This document shows positions 12,752 through 21,373 of a stretch of DNA of 43,467 bases, in pieces. Position numbers and translations under genes: made by a program. Origin of the DNA: a virus; the IMG/VR virus record IMGVR_UViG_3300020202_000121, positions 1 to 43,467 of that record; one strand, 5' to 3'. Numbering within the stretch: the stretch's first letter is position 1; each line of letters opens with the position of its first letter. The notes beneath the pieces are model-generated. The model saw nothing but the letters and a program-made list of their open reading frames with translations. It searched no databases and was not told where the DNA came from.

Positions 12752-13035
12752 CAGTCCCCCTTGTGCGTGAGCCGCTTCCACACCAGATGCACGACTAGCC
12801 CCACTGCCCCAACCGCGACCAGACCAGCCAACAGCCATCCCTGCGTCGGATGCGCGGCCATGTAGCCCCAGAATTGTTGCGAGAGCGTCTGACCCGTAAC
12901 GAGCTTCGCAGCCACCTCGAAAATCCCGAGCACCGCAGCGATCGCCGCCCAGAACCACGCCCACCACTTGAGACCCGCCGCCCAGAACGCGCCGATGAAG
13001 ACGGCGATGGCGACTACGGCGATCAGCGCGTCCAT
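12751..13035 (-). CDS. Holin-like membrane protein, 94 aa
   Basis: Three hydrophobic segments: about 3-20 (ALIAVVAIAVFIGAFW), 22-42 (WWAWFWAAIAAVLGIF) and 67-87 (GWLLAGLVAVGAVGLVVHLVW), then a short basic tail (KRLTHKGD). Size, topology and the neighbouring spanin-like pair fit a class I holin, which opens the inner membrane at lysis. No family signature is recognised, so the call rests on topology and place. Confidence 0.6.
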   Translation of the reverse strand: MDALIAVVAIAVFIGAFWAAGLKWWAWFWAAIAAVLGIFEVAAKLVTGQTLSQQFWGYMAAHPTQGWLLAGLVAVGAVGLVVHLVWKRLTHKGD

Positions 13036-13038
13036 GCG

Positions 13039-13359
13039 CTACTCCTTGAAGCCCCAGCGTGGCGGTTCGTCAGGACGTGGTGTAGACAGTTCGCACCGCT
13101 CGGCGTTTTCGGCATAGCCGATGACATCCACGAGGTTGTCTTTCTTGGGCCTATTGGCGTCTCGGCTGGCTTTCTGGAGAATGTTCAGCCAGCAGACATC
13201 GCGTGCCGTCAACGGCAACACAATCCCGAACCGACGTTGGAGCCAGTCACGCCACAAAGCGGCCGTACAGCCGTGATTGTCTTTCGGATGGCCGTAGCTG
13301 TGCTGCCGCTCACCCTCGACAGCTTGCTTCGCGTCATCAAGGATGCTCACGTCGCTCAC
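13039..13359 (-). CDS. DUF6378-type phage protein, 106 aa
   Basis: The block AVEGERQHSYGHPKDNHGCTAALW, then a helical middle and DNLVDVIGYAENAERC, matches the phage DUF6378 family. The spaced His, Asp and Glu residues recall an all-alpha NTP-pyrophosphohydrolase (MazG-like) fold, but that is inference. It overlaps the exonuclease gene by four bases. Its presence in the lysis region hints at nucleotide metabolism. Confidence 0.7.
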   Translation of the reverse strand: MSDVSILDDAKQAVEGERQHSYGHPKDNHGCTAALWRDWLQRRFGIVLPLTARDVCWLNILQKASRDANRPKKDNLVDVIGYAENAERCELSTPRPDEPPRWGFKE

Positions 13360-13928
13360 CTATGAATGGACGACACGTTCGGCAGGAAGCGCCAGTAGGC
13401 TTGCGCCAGGACTTTGACGTCCTGCTCACAGTGCTTCACGACCTGATTAAACGCTTTCATGTTCCCCATGCCGGCGCGCTGCCAGTCTTCCCAGGTAATC
13501 GGGGTCTTGGACTCCGACAGGCCCAGAAAGCGCTGCACGTTGTCAAGCTTGCGCGAGCCGATCCGGTTACTCGACCCAGCGGCATACCACATGGAGTCGA
13601 GGTGAAACTGCGGACGCAGCGGACGCTCTCGAATCTTCAAGAGCCGCGCGTTGAGGAACGCCGCATCAAAAAGCTTGCCGTTCCACGAGACGATCATGTT
13701 GTACCGTTCCAGCTCGTCTCGAATCGCCACCACGAGCTTCGCGTCTGAGATCGCTTCAGGGTCTTCGTGCCACTTGGAGGTCGGCACATTCATCCACGGC
13801 GCCCGATCCCCGCGAAACGTATACGGCCGTCGCAACGCCGTCCCTGGTGGCGTAATCTCCATGAACGAGCAGCAGAGCACCCGGCCCATCAGGGCCTTCA
13901 GATCCGTGGTTTCCAGATCCCAGGCCAC
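13356..13928 (-). CDS. DnaQ-like (RNase H fold) 3'-5' exonuclease, 190 aa
   Basis: Catalytic pattern of DEDDh/DEDDy-type exonucleases: D4 and E6 (AWDLETTD), D near 91 (SWNGKLFDAAFL), HLDSMWYA, and HCEQD near the C-terminus. Resembles the YprB/RNase H-like nucleases found in phages. The start is awkward: an in-frame stop lies just upstream and the first usable codon is GTG 13928, so KIV before AWDLE may be lost or begin at a rare codon. Role in replication, repair or host DNA turnover. Confidence 0.75.
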   Translation of the reverse strand: MAWDLETTDLKALMGRVLCCSFMEITPPGTALRRPYTFRGDRAPWMNVPTSKWHEDPEAISDAKLVVAIRDELERYNMIVSWNGKLFDAAFLNARLLKIRERPLRPQFHLDSMWYAAGSSNRIGSRKLDNVQRFLGLSESKTPITWEDWQRAGMGNMKAFNQVVKHCEQDVKVLAQAYWRFLPNVSSIHR

Positions 13929-13940
13929 GATCTTCGTGCG

Positions 13941-14069
13941 TCACCCCCAGCGTAGCGGCCGATCCAGATCGACTCGATGGCCGCACAAGGCCATGTCACA
14001 GACCAACGCCGTCCCCCGTTGACGCATCTGCCCCATGCGACAGATCCGGCACCGTCTAGCGCCATTCAT
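13941..14069 (-). CDS. 42-aa zinc-ribbon micro-protein
   Basis: ATG 14069-14067 lies within the end of the previous gene, whose stop TAG follows eight bases later. Pattern: C7-x2-C10 (CRIC) and C24-x4-C29-x-H (CDMALCGH) in a basic protein. It belongs to the same type of small Cys proteins found in the early operon. Function unknown. Confidence 0.6.
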   Translation of the reverse strand: MNGARRCRICRMGQMRQRGTALVCDMALCGHRVDLDRPLRWG

Positions 14070-14238
14070 ACCAATAGACGTGGAAGAGGCTTTGTCGGAA
14101 GCCGCAGACGGTACAGACGTAGTGCCAACAGCCGACCATCCAGATGCCGAATTCGTCTTGGTCGTAGACCTGCTTCCACCGAGCCACCTGGCCGCAGCGG
14201 TAGCATCGCTTTTCAGCGGGGGCCTCGGACCAGGACAT
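14056..14238 (-). CDS. 60-aa zinc-ribbon protein
   Basis: I choose ATG 14238 (MSWSEAPAEKRC), overlapping the end of the XhlA-like gene. Two knuckles, C12-x2-C15 (CYRCG) and C37-x2-C40 (CTVCG), with a preceding CWHYV, form a classical zinc ribbon. The C-terminus is aromatic (LFHVYWYEW). Probably a small regulator or adaptor. Function unknown. Confidence 0.65.
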   Translation of the reverse strand: MSWSEAPAEKRCYRCGQVARWKQVYDQDEFGIWMVGCWHYVCTVCGFRQSLFHVYWYEWR

Positions 14239-14506
14239 CCCAGGCGGTCTTGATGGCAATGCCGATGAGCGCCGCCCAAGCCGCAAGCTCCGTCCGCAAC
14301 CGGCGGTGTTCAGTTTGTTCCAACCGATCCAGGCGCACAATCGCCCCCCGCTCTGGATGGCCGTTTCCCGTAATGAACTCCACGGTCTGCTTCAGGAGCT
14401 TGGCATTCACTTCTTGGGTCGCCCGCATTTCGGCCAAGGTCCGAAGGATGTCCTCATGGCAATCGTGTGGCATCTTTTGACGCTCCGTGCCGTCCCACTC
14501 GCCCAT
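14213..14506 (-). CDS. XhlA/holin-like membrane protein with coiled coil, 97 aa
   Basis: An amphipathic helical N-terminal two-thirds (DILRTLAEMRATQEVNAKLL, IVRLDRLEQTEHRRL) precedes one membrane helix near residues 75-92 (AAWAALIGIAIKTAWDVL). This coil-then-anchor layout is that of hemolysin XhlA-type phage proteins, which work with holins. It stands at the head of the lysis region after the secreted-protein genes. Function inferred from layout only. Confidence 0.55.
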   Translation of the reverse strand: MGEWDGTERQKMPHDCHEDILRTLAEMRATQEVNAKLLKQTVEFITGNGHPERGAIVRLDRLEQTEHRRLRTELAAWAALIGIAIKTAWDVLVRGPR

Positions 14507-14530
14507 GATCGTCTCGCTGTTGGTGCCTCC

Positions 14531-15076
14531 CTATTGGCCTACGCCGCGATCCGTGCGGGCCTTCAAGCACTTTGCCACCTTTCTCAACGCCGCAGCTATG
14601 CGTGTGTTCATCGTGGTCATGGCGGTCTTGGCACTCGCTACATTGGTTGTGGCGTCAATCTGTGCCTGGATCGTGGCTTGCTCGCTATTAATGCGCGTGA
14701 CGATATCATCCAACTCAGCGGTACAGAGGTCGTTGCCCGTGATTTCCGAGGCTAAGGTAGCTTGTCGCGTCGCTTCGGCATTCGCCGCCGCCACCCGTGC
14801 GGCCTCGTCGGTGTTGTAGCGGTCGAGCATCGCTTGGTCGGTAATGACGCCCGTCGGGTCAAACGTGTTAAAGCAGATCGCATGGAGCTGACTCTGGCCG
14901 GGCTGCTTGCCCTGCCCGTCCGTCGGCACCTCGTTATGTCCGGCGGCAAAGGCGAGCGCATACGCGACGGCAGTTCGCATATGGCGCGGGACGCCTGGGG
15001 CCGGGACGTCGACACAAGCCGCGTGCGCGCTTAGTTGCGAGAGGAGCAGAATGACCAGGGCCAGCGTGATACGCAT
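14531..15076 (-). CDS. Secreted protein, 181 aa
   Basis: Clear signal peptide (MRITLALVILLLSQLSAHA, then ACVD). The mature part begins Pro-rich, has cysteines near residues 21, 68, 117 and 170, and a long Ala-rich helical middle (YNTDEAARVAAANAEATRQ...). It starts within the end of the 434-aa secreted protein (46-base overlap). All three genes 14531-18155 encode exported products in one operon. No family recognised; envelope or virion-associated role is possible. Confidence 0.65.
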   Translation of the reverse strand: MRITLALVILLLSQLSAHAACVDVPAPGVPRHMRTAVAYALAFAAGHNEVPTDGQGKQPGQSQLHAICFNTFDPTGVITDQAMLDRYNTDEAARVAAANAEATRQATLASEITGNDLCTAELDDIVTRINSEQATIQAQIDATTNVASAKTAMTTMNTRIAAALRKVAKCLKARTDRGVGQ

Positions 15077-16335
15077 GAATCCTCCTTACTGATGAGAAAC
15101 ATCCGACGAGTTCCGGCGGCGGCAGCGATTTGACCACAGTACGCAATGCTTGGGTTCCGCGCGGTCGGTGTCCCGCTCGGGGTGGACTCTGAGGCGAGCA
15201 AATCTGCCGCTGAGATTGAAATCGTGGCGGAGCCATTGCAGGTCGTGTTCGTCCCGGAGACCTGGCACGAGAGGCCCGGACTGGAGGCATTTTGTCGCAG
15301 GTTGAACGTGTAGCTCGTGCCTGCGCCCGGTGATGCGTTCAGTTCGACATAGATTGCCTTGATGGTCATGATCTGCGCGAGCTGATCGGCGCTGGTCTCG
15401 GTTGCGTTCCAGGCCGAGTTCTCGTGCATATGCACAAGGTCATAGACGCTTGCGGCGTTTGAGACGTTGCCCGTGTTGGAGGCCGCCAAGATAAACTCCC
15501 CCTCAGTGTCTGACACAAACGTCACGGCGTAGCGACCGGTACTCGCTGTGGGCGTGCCGGTCTGTGTAAAGGACAGCGACACCGCATCGCCGGCCGCCAC
15601 GGTCACGCTGTTGCTCGTATCCGTGCAGCCGGTATTCCCCGAGGTAATCGTGCATGTGAGCGCCGTATCTGCACTGTTCTTCCGCAGCGTCCAGACAAAC
15701 GTATTGCCGACGCCTGGATCAGACTTCACGATTCGGAGGTTCTTAAAGCTGCCCCCAGTCGGAATCAGAGTTTCGGAACCGACCGCTTCGGTCGTGTTCC
15801 CCGACCCCTCGTTCCCATGTGGCGGATAGAACCGTGTCGCCGTGTTGTTACCGGACCCTGACCCGCCTAAGATGCTTTCTTTCGTGGTGGAGCCGTCAAA
15901 CTGCACGGTGATGTGCGGAATCGCCGCTACGGGGGTGCCAGAGGGTACAGCAACCCACGTCGCTAGATCGCCTGCCGAAACCGACACGGTGTTACTCGTG
16001 TCGTTACAGCTCGTGCTGGCTTCGGAAATCGTGCAGGTGAGCGCGGTGTTGGTATCGTTGATCTCCAGCGTAAAGGCGTAGCTCTGGGTTCCTGCCCCGT
16101 TGTCAGGCGCGACACTGAGCGAGACATAGAGCTTGCTCAGCGTGCCCGCAGAGGCAATCGGCGTTTGGTTCGTGGCTCCCGCGGCTTCCCAGGCATCGGA
16201 CGCCATCAGGGGGTGTTCCCGAGTCGCCGACGCAGACGTGGCGGTGTTCCCTGCCGCAAGAATGATCTGCGAGGAGGCCCAGGCTGGCGTGGCGGTCGCC
16301 AAGGCGATGACGAGTGCCAGGAGTCGTCGCATCAT
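15031..16335 (-). CDS. Secreted three-repeat beta protein, candidate appendage, 434 aa
   Basis: A signal peptide (MMRRLLALVIALATATPAWA) is followed by Thr/Ser/Gly-rich beta sequence. Three imperfect repeats of about 75 residues lie near 65-145, 195-275 and 330-405. Each has a YTFxLRxN-like strand, a paired Cys box (LTCTIS ... CNDTSNT and LTCTIT ... CTDTSNS) and a closing VSAGDL...PSGTPTA. The Cys pairs suggest disulfides outside the cytoplasm. It could be a fibre-like or surface-display protein. It is coupled to the 607-aa gene by ATGA. Confidence 0.65.
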   Translation of the reverse strand: MMRRLLALVIALATATPAWASSQIILAAGNTATSASATREHPLMASDAWEAAGATNQTPIASAGTLSKLYVSLSVAPDNGAGTQSYAFTLEINDTNTALTCTISEASTSCNDTSNTVSVSAGDLATWVAVPSGTPVAAIPHITVQFDGSTTKESILGGSGSGNNTATRFYPPHGNEGSGNTTEAVGSETLIPTGGSFKNLRIVKSDPGVGNTFVWTLRKNSADTALTCTITSGNTGCTDTSNSVTVAAGDAVSLSFTQTGTPTASTGRYAVTFVSDTEGEFILAASNTGNVSNAASVYDLVHMHENSAWNATETSADQLAQIMTIKAIYVELNASPGAGTSYTFNLRQNASSPGLSCQVSGTNTTCNGSATISISAADLLASESTPSGTPTARNPSIAYCGQIAAAAGTRRMFLISKEDSCVSRWPWSFCSSRN

Positions 16336-18155
16336 TGGGCGTCCACCGTGTAGCGATTGCAGAAATTCACCCAGTCGACCGCCCCGCTGACGGTGCCGGT
16401 GTCAAACTCCATCCGCTCATTCGCCGTAAAGGTGTTGTTCGTCAGCGTGCCGTCATCGGCTTGGCCGTCGGAGTCGCAGGTGATCGCTTCCATATCGTTC
16501 GTGCCGTCCGACACCGTGATCTGCGCGGAGGTGCCTCCCTGTGTACGGCAGTATTGACTGGTGATGGTGATCGCATCGACCGGCGACCAGACAGGCACGT
16601 TGTCGTCGGCTGCCGCTGGATCTTCGATCGTGAAGCACTTTTCATCGGTATACGGCACGACGCGCTTCGATCCGCCGAAGTAGACGAGCTGGTCGTCCGT
16701 CGTGTCGACCGCTATCTCGCCAGCGGCATCGACCGTCGGCCCGGTGCCTTGTGGCAGCGTCAGAAATGATGAGACGGTCGCGCCAGCCGTGAGCGAAGTC
16801 GCCACGGCGATCGTCGCGGCCGTCTGCGTGAAGGAGTAGTCCGTGGTCGGCGTGCCATCGGCATCCCCGATGAACTGCGCGTAGATCACATTCGCGTCAG
16901 CCCCGTCGTTGTGCTTGAGTTCAATGAAGGCGGTATCGTTCGCCTGATCCGCGTCGGTGTTGGTGATCGTCAGGACGCCTTCTTGACCGGCGGTCGCATC
17001 ATCGAGCGTCGACGTGATGTCTTGCTCGTTGCCACCGAACGCGATGGTGCCTTCCGTCGTCGGGTCGCCGATGTTATCCCACGTCGTCGCACTGCCGGCT
17101 GACTGCGTATCGTCTTCCCAGGTAATCGTGCCGCCTGTGTTCCACTTCGGCACCTGGCCGTTCGCTGGCGTGTCGGACACGAGGGCGCCGATCAGGGCTG
17201 TAGCCGCCGTCCCGTCGTAGGCAAGGATCGCGCCACGCCCGGTATCCCAGAGATTGTTGTCGCCGGCGATTTCTCCAAAGGCATCCACCGTCGGGGCCGC
17301 ACCATTTGGCACCTCGAAGCTCGTCTCGCCGCCTAAGTCGAGTGCATTGATGAGGTCATTCGCATCAATGCTGTTGTCGGCGATTTCGCCACCGGACCCA
17401 CCATCCACGGCCCCGGCTGCCAAGGCCGTATCGTCCACTTCGCCCGCATCTGGGACATCGTCATCCGCCGTGCAGCTCTCGACAGCCCCGGCTGCGTCGA
17501 CGCCGAGCGGGTAGTTGCCAGCGGAACAGTTGGCGCCGTTCGCGGCCAGCGCAACGGCTGAGTCCGCATCGATCACATTATTGGCGGCCGCCAACGTCTT
17601 ATTCGTGAGCGTATCGGTCGTATCGCGCCCCACGACGGTATGCGTGGCGTCCTGAAAGGTAATGTCCTTGTCCGACGTCGCCCAATCGGGAAACACAAAG
17701 CGCCCCTCGATCGTGTTGGCAGTCGTGCCTTCTGAGACGATGCCGTTAAGCGAGAACGCCACTTCATTCGTCAAGAGCGCCACGTCGCCCGATGCGGCGT
17801 TATAGTTTGGCTTCGCGGAGATGGCGTCTGGTGTGGTACTCGTGTCTAAGGCGAAGTCGATATAGATGTTGTCCGTGAAGTTCGCATCCGCTGCGGCCGA
17901 GCCATTCACCGTGATGTTGTCGCCCGAGCCACCCGAGCCGCAGGTCACGAACTCCAGGGCCGTTGCCCCAGAGTTCACCGCGACACAAAGGCCACCTGAA
18001 CCGGCATATGAGCTGGGAACATCCACAAGCTGCGTGAAACGATCCAGCACGACTTCCGCATCCGCCCACACACGTGCCTGACTGACAGTTAGTAAGGACA
18101 CAGCCAGCCACAGCCGTTGGAGGACGATTCCAATTGACGACAGACGGTTACGCAT
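16332..18155 (-). CDS. Secreted fibre-like protein, 607 aa
   Basis: The N-terminus resembles a signal peptide (VLQRLWLAVSLLTVSQARVWA). The body is acidic, low in Lys/Arg and rich in Gly, Ala, Thr and Asp, with recurring fibre-type units: GxGDNITVNG, TLTNKTL, GxGPTVDAAGEIAVDTTDDQLVYFGG. The last is typical of phage fibre shafts before a C-terminal head domain; here the final 100 residues hold three or four Cys. A fibre or adhesin is likely. A Sec signal on a phage fibre is unusual. Confidence 0.65.
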   Translation of the reverse strand: MRNRLSSIGIVLQRLWLAVSLLTVSQARVWADAEVVLDRFTQLVDVPSSYAGSGGLCVAVNSGATALEFVTCGSGGSGDNITVNGSAAADANFTDNIYIDFALDTSTTPDAISAKPNYNAASGDVALLTNEVAFSLNGIVSEGTTANTIEGRFVFPDWATSDKDITFQDATHTVVGRDTTDTLTNKTLAAANNVIDADSAVALAANGANCSAGNYPLGVDAAGAVESCTADDDVPDAGEVDDTALAAGAVDGGSGGEIADNSIDANDLINALDLGGETSFEVPNGAAPTVDAFGEIAGDNNLWDTGRGAILAYDGTAATALIGALVSDTPANGQVPKWNTGGTITWEDDTQSAGSATTWDNIGDPTTEGTIAFGGNEQDITSTLDDATAGQEGVLTITNTDADQANDTAFIELKHNDGADANVIYAQFIGDADGTPTTDYSFTQTAATIAVATSLTAGATVSSFLTLPQGTGPTVDAAGEIAVDTTDDQLVYFGGSKRVVPYTDEKCFTIEDPAAADDNVPVWSPVDAITITSQYCRTQGGTSAQITVSDGTNDMEAITCDSDGQADDGTLTNNTFTANERMEFDTGTVSGAVDWVNFCNRYTVDAQ

Positions 18156-18188
18156 GGGATGCTATGCTCCTAACAGGAGGACGACGGA

Positions 18189-18353
18189 ATGCCGATCTTT
18201 TGGCTCGTGATGGCGCTACTTGGACTCGCATGGGTTCGCCTTCCACTCTGGGCCTGTGTGGTGGCTGCTGCCTCGATCTACCTCTTTACGGCCTGGTACG
18301 ATCGTCTCTACAGCAACAAGCGCGTTACTCGTACCCGTTCGATTGACGAATAA
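18189..18353 (+). CDS. 54-aa two-helix membrane protein on the plus strand (moron-like)
   Basis: AGGAGG lies eight bases before ATG 18189. Two hydrophobic segments (FWLVMALLGLAWV, ACVVAAASIYLFTAW) are followed by a basic tail (YSNKRVTRTRSIDE). TATGCT about 15 bases upstream of the ribosome site is a possible -10 without a clear -35. It stands alone against the late operon and its end overlaps the 3' end of the ejection-protein gene. Independent expression in lysogeny, for example superinfection exclusion, is an inference. Confidence 0.6.
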   Translation: MPIFWLVMALLGLAWVRLPLWACVVAAASIYLFTAWYDRLYSNKRVTRTRSIDE

Positions 18354-20232
18354 CCGTTCCCGCACGTAGCGCGCGCCCAGCCTTTCCAACATTCACGAGT
18401 CCGCGACGCGCCTTTTGACCAACCCGTGTCAGATCGGCACCGGTCGAGAGAAACTTCTGCCCGAAATCCGACGCCACGAAGCTTGAGAATGCCGCGTCAC
18501 CGAGGATCGCCTTAAGCGAGATCCACGGATTGATAAAGAGCGGCCCAAGCTCGGCCGCCACGCGGCCCATAAAGGCCGTCTGTGATCCGCCTGCTACACG
18601 CTCCACCCCAGCCAGGCTCTTGGTCGCCGTCTGAAGGTTCTTCACCGCAGTAAACTGCTCAGGACTCAGCACTGCCTGCAGCTTGTCCTCGCCATACCGC
18701 TTCACCTGCCGCGCAATGCCTTCGGGTGAAAAGTCGCCGCTCGCATTCTTGGCACCCTTAAAGAACTCTTCGAGGAACGCCGATTGAATCGCTGGCACCG
18801 CCGGTTCGCCGACCAGCTTGTAAATCCGTGGAATGTCCTCGATCGAGGTGCCTTTGTTGAACAGCGCGGGAATGATCTTGTCGGGCTGATCCTTCAGCGC
18901 GAAGATCGTCTCCCCGTAGGAGCTGTTCAGCATCTGCACGCCTTCGGAGTAGAACTTATTGGCCGCCGCGAGATCCGCTGCTAGATCGGGACGCTGCGCC
19001 ATGATCGCTTCGTCAAGTTCCTCGGAGAAGAACGCGATAAGCTTGTTCAGCTTGCCGCGGTTGCCTGTTACGAAGGGATCATTGAAGTTCTTGACCTTCT
19101 CGTTCAGTTCCAGGATCGTTGAGCGCATGTCTGCAGCGCTGATCCCGTGTCCCTTCGAGAGCTTGTCAGCTAGGTGCTCGTAGAACTTCATGTCCGGTGC
19201 GGAACCGATGACCTTCGCAGCGCGTCGCTTCTCGTCGAGGATGGTTTGCACAAAATCGAGGGAGCGCTTCGGACGGAAGACGATCTCCTGCCCCTTCTTC
19301 GTGATGCCCGCCTGGTTGTACAAGGTATTCTTCGTCTTGATGAACTCATCACGAAACTTGTCCGCACCCCTGACGATCTCGTTGCCAGCCGCCGAGAGAT
19401 CCGCCGACTTGCCAGCCTTCTTAACGACACTGTCCGCAATTGTGTTCAGCGACTCGCGGGCTTTCTCAAGCTTCTGGGTGAGCTTGGCCCCGAACGGACC
19501 CTTAATGACAAAAGCTTCGATGTTCGGCACCAGACGACCCGACACCTTGGAGGACGCTGGCAGATTGAGTTCTGCACCAGGCACCGTCTTGCCGCTTGGT
19601 GTGAGTGCTTTGCTCAGTTCCTGTTCGGCCTTGAGCACGTCCATGTCGACTTTGCCAGCGAATGGTGCACGGATGCTGCGACCCTTCGTGCCGGCGCGTA
19701 CCAAGTCGCCCGTACTGCGCGCCACGGCCATCAACGGGTCGACTGCTTCCCCGGCCCGGGCCATTCGTGTGCCGACCTGCGCCAGGCTCGCCAGCTTGCC
19801 CGCTTTGCCAGCCTGTGATAGCGCAGCCCCGCCACCACTGAGCAGCATGGCAACGTCAGCCAGCGAACCAACCGGATCGGTATTCAGGGTATGTTTGATG
19901 GCCTCTGGGCTGCCGTACCGACTCTTATAGAACTCGCCTACTGCATCGACGTTCGCTTCACTCGGTTGCACGCCCGGCGTGAACTTTTCCACCACACCGC
20001 GTCCGAGGCTGCCAATAGCCCGAGCCGTCTGGATCGGATGGGCGACCAGATCAAACATGTCGCCGGCGTACTGCATGGCGCTGTTCCCGATCGTGGCGAG
20101 CGGCGCCGTCGCCATCGTCGGTACTGACGGCGCGCCTGGCGGCTCGTCCAAGACAAAGCCCTCGGGCAAACTGTCCTGTGCCGGCTCGTCGAGGACGAAC
20201 CCTTCAGGCAGCTCTACTTGGCCGGTTGCCAT
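18325..20232 (-). CDS. Internal virion/DNA-ejection protein, 635 aa
   Basis: The N-terminus carries a tandem LPEGFVLDEP motif (residues 9-18 and 22-31), a motif recurrent at the N-termini of podovirus internal proteins. The body is long, helical and Ala/Lys-rich with a small glycine-rich hydrophobic stretch (VAMLLSGGGAALSQAGKAG). It is last of three consecutive ejection-type genes. It probably enters the host envelope with the DNA. Overlaps the upstream gene by 19 bases. Confidence 0.65.
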   Translation of the reverse strand: MATGQVELPEGFVLDEPAQDSLPEGFVLDEPPGAPSVPTMATAPLATIGNSAMQYAGDMFDLVAHPIQTARAIGSLGRGVVEKFTPGVQPSEANVDAVGEFYKSRYGSPEAIKHTLNTDPVGSLADVAMLLSGGGAALSQAGKAGKLASLAQVGTRMARAGEAVDPLMAVARSTGDLVRAGTKGRSIRAPFAGKVDMDVLKAEQELSKALTPSGKTVPGAELNLPASSKVSGRLVPNIEAFVIKGPFGAKLTQKLEKARESLNTIADSVVKKAGKSADLSAAGNEIVRGADKFRDEFIKTKNTLYNQAGITKKGQEIVFRPKRSLDFVQTILDEKRRAAKVIGSAPDMKFYEHLADKLSKGHGISAADMRSTILELNEKVKNFNDPFVTGNRGKLNKLIAFFSEELDEAIMAQRPDLAADLAAANKFYSEGVQMLNSSYGETIFALKDQPDKIIPALFNKGTSIEDIPRIYKLVGEPAVPAIQSAFLEEFFKGAKNASGDFSPEGIARQVKRYGEDKLQAVLSPEQFTAVKNLQTATKSLAGVERVAGGSQTAFMGRVAAELGPLFINPWISLKAILGDAAFSSFVASDFGQKFLSTGADLTRVGQKARRGLVNVGKAGRALRAGTVIRQSNGYE

Positions 20233-21371
20233 CGTCCACCCATAAAGATGATCTTCTGGCCGGTTTTGGGATTGGTCGCCGTCTGGCCCTCCACGAACTG
20301 TGATGCGCCAGATGCCGCTGGCACCCGTCCGGCTTGCGGCGTGTACGGTATGTGCGGCTTTTTACCACGTGTCACCACGTTGACGTCGTACCCGAGCTCG
20401 CTCGCCAAGTCCTCATATTCCTTGAGCGTGGTGTTATACGTCTGTCCGCGCTCGTCCGACAAAATGCGCGCGACCTGGAGCAGCCCTTCACGCTCGGCGT
20501 TGTTGAGGACGCCGCCCTTCTGAAGTCGCTGCCACGCAGCGTCCATCCGATTGAATAACGCCATATTCGCTGGCGTGCGCTGATACTCGGCCTCACGAAT
20601 TGACACGCCCGGATCGAGCATGCGACCAATGGTATTGACGAGCGCCTGATCGACTGCGTTGGCGCTGCTGATCTTGCCGTCTTTCCACTTGTCGTATGTC
20701 GACTCCATGAGCCGTAACTGCGTTTCGACCTCGGTATAATCCTTGACCTCTTGGCGGTTCAAAAACTCTTGGCGCAGCTTTGCCATCTCCAAACGACCAC
20801 GACGATCTTGCTCAGGCTTCGCCGCCTCTTCCTTGATGCCCGCTTTTGCGCGCTCTAGTTCAAGCAGTTCTTCCTTAGTGCGGGGTTTCCACTCCTGCTG
20901 ACCTGCCTTGAGGTAGTCATCCGTCACCGCTTTGATGACGTCATCGCCCAAGACTTCCTTCGCCATCTGCGGGTTCGACAAGATAAGCTTGTACATCTGG
21001 CCCTTCTTGCCGAGCAGCGCCTGACCGCCGTCGCCCGGCATGTCGTCGAGCGGGCTATTCGACCCCATGATGGTTTCGATCGACTTCACGAAGTCCCGCT
21101 GTTGCTGCTGCCGACGCATGATGTTGTTGGACGCCGCAAGGCGCAAGAGCGTTTCACCGCCCGCCTGATTCGGATCAGCCGTCGCTAAGGCCACATTGGA
21201 GAGCGCATCGAGTCCGTACTGGAGCCAGTTCGGTTTCTGGGCTGGCATCCCTGGCGGCGTCACGGGCGGCATGGCTGGTTCAAAGCCATTCCCGCCACCG
21301 GACTGCGCTGCGCCAGTCCGCACCGTCACGGGATCGAGTACAACGTCCTCAAGCCGGTTATAGGTCGGCAT
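20214..21371 (-). CDS. Internal virion protein-like, 385 aa
   Basis: A Pro/Gly-rich start, then a Gln-rich helical region (IMRRQQQQRDFVKSI) and long charged helices (KPRTKEELLELERAKAGIKEEA, LRQEFLNRQEVKDYTEVETQL). The C-terminus ends with GQTATNPKTGQKIIFMGGRW, a small module often found at the ends of phage internal or tail proteins. Position between two ejection-type genes supports an internal virion role. Confidence is mainly contextual. Confidence 0.55.
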   Translation of the reverse strand: MPTYNRLEDVVLDPVTVRTGAAQSGGGNGFEPAMPPVTPPGMPAQKPNWLQYGLDALSNVALATADPNQAGGETLLRLAASNNIMRRQQQQRDFVKSIETIMGSNSPLDDMPGDGGQALLGKKGQMYKLILSNPQMAKEVLGDDVIKAVTDDYLKAGQQEWKPRTKEELLELERAKAGIKEEAAKPEQDRRGRLEMAKLRQEFLNRQEVKDYTEVETQLRLMESTYDKWKDGKISSANAVDQALVNTIGRMLDPGVSIREAEYQRTPANMALFNRMDAAWQRLQKGGVLNNAEREGLLQVARILSDERGQTYNTTLKEYEDLASELGYDVNVVTRGKKPHIPYTPQAGRVPAASGASQFVEGQTATNPKTGQKIIFMGGRWQPAK

Positions 21372-21373
21372 CG

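Noticed and set aside
19190-19930. 246-aa plus-strand ORF
   Set aside because: Antisense to the ejection-protein gene, with no start signal or recognisable domain.
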